Positions 42,145-48,325 of a DNA stretch of 48,325 nucleotides are shown here, piece after piece (positions within the stretch are counted from its first letter, which is position 1; each line of letters opens with the position of its first letter). Origin of the DNA: CAYMBP01 sp964388745 (GTDB taxonomy: Bacteria; Babelota; Babeliae; Babelales; RVW-14); contig CAYMBP010000010.1 in the NCBI GenBank assembly GCA_964388745.1, positions 1 through 48,325 of the forward strand, in the 5' to 3' direction. The position numbers and the translations under genes were made by a program. A model generated the notes under the pieces. That model searched no databases, was not told the DNA's origin, and worked only from the letters and a program-made list of their open reading frames with translations.

Positions 42145-42239
42145 GTCTTGTATATTATTCTATTTTTGGTAGACTTTTTCTTACTTTGACATGAGACATT
42201 TTGTAAGAAATAAAAAAAGTACTTAAATTCTTTTTTTTC

Positions 42240-42268
42240 TTGACAATAAAGGTGTATTTGTATACATT
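42240..42268 (+). promoter_or_regulatory. Promoter for tRNA-Lys/tRNA-Glu
   Basis: TTGACA (42240-42245) faces TACATT (42263-42268) with 17 bases, or the overlapping TATACA with 15. A start near 42275 would leave a short leader before tRNA-Lys at 42293. It is the only good promoter between mgtE and the tRNAs. Confidence 0.6.
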
Positions 42269-42292
42269 TGGTCACATATAAAGATTGATAAT

Positions 42293-42368
42293 GAGCCGCT
42301 AGCTCAGTTGGTAGAGCAACAGCCTTTTAAGCTGTGGGTCGTAGGTTCGAATCCTACGCGGCTCACCA
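42293..42368 (+). tRNA. tRNA-Lys (TTT)
   Basis: Cloverleaf with acceptor GAGCCGC pairing GCGGCTC and discriminator A. The D-arm is AGCTCAGTTGGTAGAGC, the anticodon loop CTTTTAA gives TTT, and the T-loop is GTTCGAATC. CCA is encoded. It is a substrate for MnmA 2-thiolation at U34. Confidence 0.96.
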
Positions 42369-42379
42369 TGCTCATTGAC

Positions 42380-42456
42380 GTCCCCATCGTCTAGTCGGCC
42401 TAGGACACAAGGTTTTCATCCTTGTAACAGGGGTTCGAATCCCCTTGGGGACGCCA
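42380..42456 (+). tRNA. tRNA-Glu (TTC)
   Basis: Cloverleaf with acceptor GTCCCCA pairing TGGGGAC and discriminator G. The stem CAAGG/CCTTG flanks loop TTTTCAT, giving anticodon TTC. CCA is encoded. It lies 11 bases after tRNA-Lys and is probably part of the same transcript. Confidence 0.96.
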
Positions 42457-42502
42457 TTTTCTTTAAAATCATTTTTATTTTCAAATAAATTGTAGGTACT
42501 AT

Positions 42503-42673
42503 ATGCCTCGTTTTCGATTTAATCAGTATGAGATTGATAGCCGAGTTGTTGGTTTTGGTCTCTTTTTGCTTGGATTGGTGATGATATCGCCTTCGTTGTT
42601 AAGCTTTCAGACACTAACAACCCTTTTTGGTATTTATCTTATTATAAAGGGTACTGAGCTCTTGCAGCCTTGA
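42503..42673 (+). CDS. Small two-helix membrane protein (56 aa)
   Basis: The frame encodes 56 residues. A basic start (MPRFRFNQYE) leads to two hydrophobic helices, about 15-29 (VVGFGLFLLGLVMIS) and 36-49 (LTTLFGIYLIIKG), joined by a short turn. TAGG lies about seven bases before the ATG. I do not recognise a family. The plan of two Gly-rich helices with a QT turn is like that of the 42956-43246 product, so the two may be distant paralogues. It follows tRNA-Glu by 46 bases and could be read from the tRNA promoter. Short length keeps confidence modest. Confidence 0.55.
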   Translation: MPRFRFNQYEIDSRVVGFGLFLLGLVMISPSLLSFQTLTTLFGIYLIIKGTELLQP

Positions 42674-42955
42674 TTTAATTGAGCTTTGGTTTATTTCAAG
42701 AATCTTTGGTTATTAGAAAAATCTGTTTTGTGATTAACGTATGTGTTGGGTCGTTTGTATGTGCTTTAAAATAAGCAAGACTTATCTTCATTGTCCCAAA
42801 TTAATTTTTTGATATTGCCTTTGTTTTTTATTCAAAATTATTGATTTTACAAATGTAAAATTGATATCTTGGGGATAGTGTTTCTGGTATGTAAGAAACA
42901 TTTTTGTTACTATTTGTATGCAATGAAGTAGCATTAGTATCGTCAGAAAGGAGAT

Positions 42956-43246
42956 ATGGTGGAAAATAATAATCATAATAATAACCAAGAGCAGTGCTCA
43001 ACTCAGAGCATGATTATTGGTATTGGCAGTATTGTTGCTGGTTTTTTACTTGTTTTGATGGCATATCAAACAATGCTACATGTGATTTATTGTGCAGCAG
43101 GAGCGCTTCTTGTGTTATTTGGTCTTATTAAGCTACGTATTATTAGAAGTGCTCAAGATTTTTTGTCTAAAATGAGCTGCTGTATGCGGACGTGCTGTGA
43201 AAAGATAAAGTCTTTGATGGGATGTGGCAAAAATAAAAATAACTAA
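42956..43246 (+). CDS. Small two-helix membrane protein with Cys-rich tail
   Basis: A 96-residue protein with an Asn-rich start (ENNNHNNNQEQ). Two membrane helices follow, about 19-38 (MIIGIGSIVAGFLLVLMAYQ) and 41-59. The basic tail has seven Cys (CCMRTCC, then C in MGCGK) in the last 25 residues, which could bind metal or form disulfides. A strong AAGGAG lies only two bases before the ATG but five before a GTG at 42959, so the GTG may be the real start. No family is recognised. It stands alone on the plus strand, convergent with the paralogue cluster. Confidence 0.65.
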   Translation: MVENNNHNNNQEQCSTQSMIIGIGSIVAGFLLVLMAYQTMLHVIYCAAGALLVLFGLIKLRIIRSAQDFLSKMSCCMRTCCEKIKSLMGCGKNKNN

Positions 43247-43360
43247 GCTGGTATGGCAGGGTCACACAAGAGAATTCTGTCTCTAGGCCCTATTATTTAT
43301 TTTTGACAAAGCATGCATTAAGTTAAGTCTCTTCTAGTTTGTGATGGATAAAAATGTGTT

Positions 43361-43393
43361 ATTAAGGGATGCGTATTTTGCGCATCCCTTAAT
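43361..43393 (-). terminator. Terminator of the paralogue cluster
   Basis: A perfect 13-bp stem (43361-43373 with 43381-43393) flanks loop TATTTTG. On the minus strand it starts five bases after the stop of the last cluster gene and is followed by a T run (CATTTTTATCC). It may also work weakly for the plus-strand gene ending at 43246. Confidence 0.8.
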
Positions 43394-43397
43394 AATT

Positions 43398-44084
43398 TTA
43401 TTGGTTCAGACGTTGGTCCAACATTTTCTGCGAGTAGAAATCAAGATTTTCCATTTTTTCATTGTTAGGAATATAAATTTTGTCAATATTGCTCATGAAA
43501 AATGATTTTCCAACTTGGGCTAAACATAAAAGTATAATATTTAATGTAATAAGCGTGATTTTGGGAGAGTTTGTATTTATAAGGCGCGCAAGAGAGTTGA
43601 TTAGGCTCGCGCACTCAACATTGATTGTGGCTTCAATGTTGTTTTTATTGAGAGGGTCTGTATCAAGAGGTTGAATGTATGATGCATAGATTAAAGAAGC
43701 AGCTTCAACGGCATCGTATACACCGTGGCACTTGAATAATGGTTTTTTGTCAAGAGAGCTGGAGGAGTAGTTGTTGATCATATCTATAGAAGTTAGACTG
43801 TCAGAAACAAGCCATAGCAACCCTGCAAGACGATCATTATGATTGCGTATTTTAAAGACATCCAACATTGTTCTTATGAGGCTGCGGGCAATTTCTATTT
43901 TTTTGATATTTTCCCGATCTTCGCTCTTATTAAAATCCAAGCGATTTCCTATTGTTCCAAGTGAAAAATTAATGCCAGCAAGAAGGGCTTCTGTTCTTAA
44001 ATATTTTTCTTTAGCAAAGACGTTTGACTGCATACTTATTGAAGCAGCAAAAATAAAACTGAAATACTTTTTATACAAAGTCAT
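43398..44084 (-). CDS. Exported cluster paralogue 5, core domain only
   Basis: A 228-residue member of the five-gene cluster. A signal peptide (about 1-24, FSFIFAASISMQSNVFA) precedes the shared helical core. The core has ALLAGINFSLGTIGNRLDFN (33-52), the conserved ARSLIRTMLDVFKIRNHND (66-84), WLVSDSLTSIDMI (91-103), GVYDAVEAASLIYASYIQ (121-138) and SLINSLARLI (160-169), then a hydrophobic helix (177-190) and a 38-residue end. It lacks the C-terminal zinc module seen in three siblings. I recognise no known family. It is the last gene before the terminator, 51 bases after paralogue 4. Confidence 0.75.
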   Translation of the reverse strand: MTLYKKYFSFIFAASISMQSNVFAKEKYLRTEALLAGINFSLGTIGNRLDFNKSEDRENIKKIEIARSLIRTMLDVFKIRNHNDRLAGLLWLVSDSLTSIDMINNYSSSSLDKKPLFKCHGVYDAVEAASLIYASYIQPLDTDPLNKNNIEATINVECASLINSLARLINTNSPKITLITLNIILLCLAQVGKSFFMSNIDKIYIPNNEKMENLDFYSQKMLDQRLNQ

Positions 44085-44135
44085 ATAAGCCTTTCTTGTT
44101 ATTGTTGTTATAATTTTCTTCTCTCTTGTTAATAC

Positions 44136-44699
44136 TTAATTAAGATCTTGAATATAAAAGTAAAGAGCAATGATGTTAATTGCAAATAAAATTCTGCTTG
44201 GATCTTTTGATCCAATAAGCCGAGCAAGAGAGCTTATTGCACAAAGTAGGCGAGCTTTATGTGCAGAAGAGGTACTGACCCAGGTTCCTGATGTTATAAG
44301 TGATGCATAAATATGTGTGGATGACTCAATAAGTTCATATGCTCCATTGAGTTTGAATGATGACTCTGCGTCATATGAGGCTTGATTGTTGATCATATTG
44401 AGTGTATTGTTTGCATCATAAATAAGCCAGGCAAATCCATTGAGGAAGTCATTATGGTTGTGCATTTTAAGATAGTCAAGAAGTGTTCGGGTAATACTGC
44501 GAGCGATTTCAATATCTTTTATTGTTTCTGCTGATGTTTCAAGGTCAGAAGCTTTTTGGTTGCTGAGAAAGTTTAAAGCAAAATTAAGGACAGCAAGACT
44601 ACATTCGGTTTGATTATATCGATAATTTGTATAGACATTAGTGTATGATCCCAAAAAAATTAAAAACATTAGACTATAGCTCTTATTAGTTATATTCAT
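44136..44699 (-). CDS. Exported cluster paralogue 4, core domain only
   Basis: The shortest member, 187 residues. The N-terminal signal (about 8-22, YSLMFLIFLGSYTNVY) is followed by the core: SLAVLNFALNFLSN, ARSITRTLLDYLKMHNHND (66-84), WLIYDANNTLNMI (91-103), GAYELIESSTHIYASLI (119-135) and AISSLARLIG (154-163). It ends just after the hydrophobic helix (169-181), with no tail or zinc module. The ATG overlaps the stop of paralogue 3 as ATGA, so the two are translationally coupled. Function is unknown. Confidence 0.75.
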   Translation of the reverse strand: MNITNKSYSLMFLIFLGSYTNVYTNYRYNQTECSLAVLNFALNFLSNQKASDLETSAETIKDIEIARSITRTLLDYLKMHNHNDFLNGFAWLIYDANNTLNMINNQASYDAESSFKLNGAYELIESSTHIYASLITSGTWVSTSSAHKARLLCAISSLARLIGSKDPSRILFAINIIALYFYIQDLN

Positions 44700-45976
44700 A
44701 CGATTCCTTTTTGTAGATATTGTGTTAAATGAGGTATATTGCTTTTCTTCTTTGGATCAATGTGCAATTTTTGAATTGTTTCTGGGGCAATTTCTGTTCG
44801 ACAAATAGGACAGAGTGGATTATTGCCTTCTATCAATTGAGCTGATCCATCTTCTTCAAGAGGGTGATTGCAAGGAAGAATTAAAATATTCCTCTCATTT
44901 GGGAGCAGGTTTGAGCTTTCGTCAAGGACTTCAGCTATACTTACTTGTGAAAGAGGAAGTCGACTGTTCGGTTCCAGCGTAAGTAAAGTTCCATTGCGGT
45001 TAATAGTAACTTGAGAAGATTCCCAATTTATAGTTACTTTTGGGAGATGTTTACGAGCATTAGTTGCAACTTCATGATTATGTTGTATATCTTTTCTTCT
45101 TTGACGACGTTGATTTGTAAGGCCTTCTAAGATGTTGTTAACATAATCAATTTCTATTTCTTCTAACCTATTAACTAAGGTATTAATTGGCATATCTTCT
45201 GGAAATAAATTGCTACTGAAAGTTTCAAGATCTAATTTTTTCATGTTCAAGCTATGCAAAATCATAAAGCAATTGATTACGATAAGAAACTTGCTTGAAG
45301 AGGTCTTTCCAAGTAATCGAGAAAGAGAGTGAATATTGCAGCAAATCCATGCATTATGTAAATTACTTAAATTTGTAGCATTACCTGGAGCATTTTCTTC
45401 TGGTTGAATATAAGATGCATATATGATTGAGGCAGCCTCTATTGCATCAATAACACCAAAGAGTTTGTATGGGGGCTTATCACTAAGCGCATTTCCGTTA
45501 GAACTAATCATGTTTATAGAAGATATAAGGTCACTTATAAGCCATGGTATGCCTGTGTGCCAATCATTATGATTTTTAATTTTAAGCATATCTATCCCTG
45601 CTCTTGTGAAATTTCGAGCGGTTTGTAATTTTTTGATATAGCTTTGTTCAATTGGGTCATTAAAGTCAAGATGCTTGATTATCGTTCCAAGAGTGAAGTT
45701 AAGAGCAGCAAGAGTTGATGCTGATAACTTATATGAACTCATATTAAAGAATTTTATGTTAATCTCAGGCTGACTCCCTAGGACATCTCTATCCAGCTCT
45801 GCTTGAAGGGGAGTCGTATGTATCATAAGCTGTGATAATATAAAAAAAAGAAGAAGCGAGCGCTCAAGTCTTTTTTTAAAGCATTTCAAGAGTGAAATTT
45901 TCAATATAGCTATGTTATTATAAGTTGATTTGCAACTGTTCAAATTCTTCTCCTCGTTGTTTTGCAAGTTGATCAT
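44696..45976 (-). CDS. Exported cluster paralogue 3 with C-terminal zinc module
   Basis: From the ATG at 45976 the product has 426 residues and overlaps paralogue 2 by 59 bases. A TTG at 45904 would avoid the overlap and begin just before the signal-like stretch (ERSLLLFFILSQLMIHTT), so the start is uncertain. Counting from the ATG, the core includes AALNFTLGTIIKHLDFN (90-106), ARNFTRAGIDMLKIKNHND (120-138), WLISDLISSINMI (145-157) and DAIEAASIIYASYIQ (177-191). A charged linker leads to a beta-type stretch (QVTINRNGTLLTLEP). The zinc module follows: ILPCNH with Cys369/His371, and CPICRTEI with Cys389/Cys392. It resembles the second half of a RING finger. Confidence 0.78.
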   Translation of the reverse strand: MINLQNNEEKNLNSCKSTYNNIAILKISLLKCFKKRLERSLLLFFILSQLMIHTTPLQAELDRDVLGSQPEINIKFFNMSSYKLSASTLAALNFTLGTIIKHLDFNDPIEQSYIKKLQTARNFTRAGIDMLKIKNHNDWHTGIPWLISDLISSINMISSNGNALSDKPPYKLFGVIDAIEAASIIYASYIQPEENAPGNATNLSNLHNAWICCNIHSLSRLLGKTSSSKFLIVINCFMILHSLNMKKLDLETFSSNLFPEDMPINTLVNRLEEIEIDYVNNILEGLTNQRRQRRKDIQHNHEVATNARKHLPKVTINWESSQVTINRNGTLLTLEPNSRLPLSQVSIAEVLDESSNLLPNERNILILPCNHPLEEDGSAQLIEGNNPLCPICRTEIAPETIQKLHIDPKKKSNIPHLTQYLQKGIV

Positions 45977-47021
45977 AAACCTCTTCTGTGTAGGGTGCAA
46001 GTGGAATATTTTCACTAATTTCGCTATTATTTTCAGGAAGTTGTCCCCACCATCCAGAAAACGATTCTTCTGAGCTCTGATTTTGACAGATTTTGCATTT
46101 GCCAACATAACGCTCTGCTTGTCGTGATGTAAAAATATGATCACAAGGTAAAATAACAAAAGCTTCACCCGGAGAAATACGATTGTTGGTACGCTCTGTT
46201 GCTATTTTTTCGTGTTGGTTACCATTTATATCTTTTCGATTTATAGTTATTCCTGCATTTTGAGAATAGGTTATCTCAGGAGCTTGACTTCTGTCAAATT
46301 CAATATCTTGATTAGGCTCTGTTATGTTAAAGATGTTATTGTTATGTGTAAGGTTTTCGCATGCATTACTTAAGTCATTCATTATCGCTGTGAATGCTGT
46401 TGCGGGCATAGGTCTTGATCGGGAAATTTCATCTAGAGAGGCTTTGTTGTCAGATAAAAGTGCAAAGCTGTGCAACAAGATTAAGGTAAGTGTAACTTGT
46501 GCTCGAAGTGAAAACTCAGGCTCTGCTGTAAAATATTGAGTAGTGCGGGCAAGAGATGCAATCCCTTGAAGAAGTAAAAAATGCTTTTGAGACTTTGCTT
46601 TTGAATAGGTTGGGCTTTGACAGCATAATGCTGCTGCAGCACAGGCTGCAGCTTCTATGAGATAACAAGCGCTAGATCCTGCAGAGAGTTTGAGTTGCAT
46701 TTTACATTCTTCTGTAGGTTTTTGGAGTGTGACAACTAAAGAAGAAAGGTCTTTGATCAGCCAGCCTAAGTTATATTTGTTGCAGGTATGCCTATACATG
46801 CCTATAAGTCCACTTGCAAGACGGATACTGTCTCGAGATATAAGAACATTTTTTGCTTTTGTGCTGGTCATATTGCTATGATGCGCGATATTTAAAGGAA
46901 ATCGTAATGCCGCCAAAGCTACTTCAATAAGATCAGCATTGTTTGTAGATATGCTGTATGCCTGAATGTTGCAAGCAAAGGAAAGGATAAGAGTTATATA
47001 AAAAATAGTTTTTTTTATCAT
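45918..47021 (-). CDS. Exported cluster paralogue 2 with C-terminal zinc module
   Basis: A 367-residue protein, the most divergent core of the five. After a signal peptide (1-21, TIFYITLILSFACNIQA) come VALAALRFPLNIAHHSN (34-50), SRDSIRLASGLIGMYRH (62-78), WLIKDLSSLVVTL (87-99), a Cys/Ala-rich helix (119-134) and GIASLART (153-160). The NHND motif is replaced by a Cys-Asn-rich loop. Asn-rich linkers lead to GITINRKDINGNQHE (257-271). The zinc module then reads VILPCDHIF (Cys293, His295) and CKICQ (Cys309, Cys312). The acidic end lacks a further domain. It lies 24 bases after paralogue 1. Confidence 0.78.
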   Translation of the reverse strand: MIKKTIFYITLILSFACNIQAYSISTNNADLIEVALAALRFPLNIAHHSNMTSTKAKNVLISRDSIRLASGLIGMYRHTCNKYNLGWLIKDLSSLVVTLQKPTEECKMQLKLSAGSSACYLIEAAACAAAALCCQSPTYSKAKSQKHFLLLQGIASLARTTQYFTAEPEFSLRAQVTLTLILLHSFALLSDNKASLDEISRSRPMPATAFTAIMNDLSNACENLTHNNNIFNITEPNQDIEFDRSQAPEITYSQNAGITINRKDINGNQHEKIATERTNNRISPGEAFVILPCDHIFTSRQAERYVGKCKICQNQSSEESFSGWWGQLPENNSEISENIPLAPYTEEVYDQLAKQRGEEFEQLQINL

Positions 47022-47045
47022 AATATAAGTGCTCCTACAAAAAGA

Positions 47046-48299
47046 CTAAGAAGTTGTCTGATCATATCCATGGGCCTGTCTGGACTGTCTTTGAAACGCT
47101 TTTTCTATATTGTCTGTGTAGCGATATGTTGGTAGACTACCAGACTCTTGATTTTTAGGAAGAAAGATATAGCGAAGCTCGTCATTGTTGGAAATAGTTT
47201 GATAGCAAGTGGTGCATATCTCAGTTCTGTCTCTATTTCTATATCTATTATTTCGGCTGCAAAGCGAATATGATTTTTGAATATGGTTACATGGAGTAAT
47301 AACATAGTGTGTATTGCATAATACATCCATACTTGTAGTAGGGTCATTTCGAGGATTTAAGTGGGTAGTTGCAACTTGTTCATTACCTTCATTGTCGACT
47401 CGAGTGATGGTTATCTCGTGTTGATTCATTGCAATAGTTGATTCTTCAAGCTCAATTCCAAAGAATGATGAGGATGGAACGTGTCTTTCAACGGGTATTG
47501 TATTAGCATTGTATTCTACACGCATTGTATGATCTTGTGGCGTGCTTGAACCTTCTGCACAACTAAATGATTTAAATAGGATTGGGGCAGGTGTTGCTTG
47601 ATCAGTGGAAGTGTTGTGATTATTGTCGTTAGGATGGCTCTTGCTATATTGCTGTGGGCGATGGCTATTTTGATATTCATTTATTTGATCATAAACGCTT
47701 TTGTAGGGTTCATTTTCTCCATTTATAGAAAACATAATTTTTTTATAAATGCAAAGTATACTAATAAATAGTGTGTTGAGTGATATGAGTAGTTTGTTGG
47801 GAGATTGTTGATTGTGTAGTCGGGCAAGTGATGAAATTGATTGAAGTATGATTGCGTTGCGTTGACGCATTGCAAGACCTTGACTGCTATCATGGGCGAG
47901 TGCAGCACAAATAACAGTTATAGATTCAAGTGCGTCCCAAAGGCCATAGAGCTCAAACGCTGGTTTTTCATAATATTTTTCTTTGTCCGAAGTTATGAGC
48001 TTAGTTGTATTCAAAAAATCTTTAATGAGCCATAAGGGTGCTGTATAGTAATTGTAATGATTCTTAATGGCTAAAATATCAATCATGCAACGTGTTGCTT
48101 CCCGAGCACTTTGAAGCTTTAGGAGGAGCTCTTGTCCTTCTGGTGTCTCAATATCAAGATGAGCAACGGCTGTTCCAAGTGAAAAGTTAAGAGTTGCTAG
48201 GCCTACTTCTGCATATTGCATCATCCCTGTAGCAAGCAATGGTGTGAGTGTACAATAAAAAGCAAAAAGAAGAGAAGCTAAATAAGTGTTATTTTTCAT
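47046..48299 (-). CDS. Exported cluster paralogue 1 with C-terminal zinc module
   Basis: The first cluster gene, 417 residues. A signal peptide (1-24) precedes the core: ATLNFSLGTAVAHLDI (35-50), AREATRCMIDILAIKNH (65-81), WLIKDFLNTTKLI (90-102), GLWDALESITVICAALAH (119-136) and SISSLARLH (154-162). A Ser/Asn/Pro-rich linker (about 205-285) leads to EITITRVDNEGNEQ (295-308) and the zinc module: ITPCNHIQ with Cys337/His339, and ICTTCY with Cys362/Cys365. An extra Cys-x-x-His (Cys328, His331) and Cys347 lie within it, so it may bind two metals. It is complete at the window edge and probably preceded by the cluster promoter within 48300-48325 or beyond. Confidence 0.78.
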   Translation of the reverse strand: MKNNTYLASLLFAFYCTLTPLLATGMMQYAEVGLATLNFSLGTAVAHLDIETPEGQELLLKLQSAREATRCMIDILAIKNHYNYYTAPLWLIKDFLNTTKLITSDKEKYYEKPAFELYGLWDALESITVICAALAHDSSQGLAMRQRNAIILQSISSLARLHNQQSPNKLLISLNTLFISILCIYKKIMFSINGENEPYKSVYDQINEYQNSHRPQQYSKSHPNDNNHNTSTDQATPAPILFKSFSCAEGSSTPQDHTMRVEYNANTIPVERHVPSSSFFGIELEESTIAMNQHEITITRVDNEGNEQVATTHLNPRNDPTTSMDVLCNTHYVITPCNHIQKSYSLCSRNNRYRNRDRTEICTTCYQTISNNDELRYIFLPKNQESGSLPTYRYTDNIEKAFQRQSRQAHGYDQTTS

Positions 48300-48325
48300 T
48301 GATAAACATTATTTTATGTATGTAG

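Noticed and set aside
45977..46168. Upstream extension of paralogue 3 into paralogue 2
   Set aside because: The extra 64 codons run antiparallel to no signal or motif and merely re-read paralogue 2. The signal peptide lies further downstream.

Overview
The window reads as an AT-rich chromosome segment from a Gram-negative bacterium. LPS and outer-membrane genes (kdsA, lpxD, skp, a porin-like barrel ending in Phe) show the double membrane. Several secreted proteins with RING-type zinc fingers, long runs of secreted paralogues of unknown function and a compact gene layout suggest a host-associated, probably intracellular lineage. The overall style resembles Candidatus Dependentiae (TM6). That assignment is inference from gene content and needs a 16S or marker-gene tree.

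Layout. 1-2.5 kb: rpsA and ndk. 2.5-5 kb: a small exported protein, an exported alpha/beta hydrolase and an outer-membrane barrel. 5-8.1 kb (minus): a three-part low-complexity exported protein (Ser/Arg, then Trp/Tyr repeats, then acidic), an exported superoxide dismutase and a DUF2177-type membrane protein. 8.2-9.2 kb: trhO. 9.5-14.8 kb (minus): a dense operon-like run skp-lpxD-prs-pth-efp-nusB-kdsA. 14.9-17.8 kb: mnmA, an MBL-fold hydrolase, a membrane protein and the RNase P RNA, whose promoter and 5' end lie inside the membrane-protein gene. 18.5-23.1 kb: a duplicated His-rich membrane protein followed by a complete potABCD polyamine importer. 23.4-26.6 kb: lepB and metG, overlapping. 26.7-29.7 kb (minus): two exported RING-H2 proteins. 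29.9-33.5 kb (minus): tRNA-Asn, tRNA-Val, pepA and sufS-sufU. 34.0-39.5 kb: an exported hydrolase, two related exported proteins of unknown function, a split biotin-dependent carboxylase alpha chain and a MerR regulator. 39.5-43.2 kb: tRNA-fMet, rluD, mgtE, tRNA-Lys, tRNA-Glu and two small membrane proteins. 43.4-48.3 kb (minus): five tandem paralogues of an apparently undescribed exported family.

How it fits together. The core genes serve translation (rpsA, efp, pth, metG, mnmA, trhO, rluD, rnpB, tRNAs), envelope assembly (skp, lpxD, kdsA, lepB) and Fe-S assembly (sufS, sufU). Polyamine and Mg2+ import and an extracytoplasmic SOD suit an organism taking nutrients from, and resisting, a host. 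The candidate new system is the exported zinc-module repertoire: two RING-H2 proteins plus a five-gene cluster sharing a helical core, three of whose members end in a PC[ND]H...CxxC module. These could act on host ubiquitin pathways. No secretion machinery or target is visible here, so that role is inferred from domain type only.
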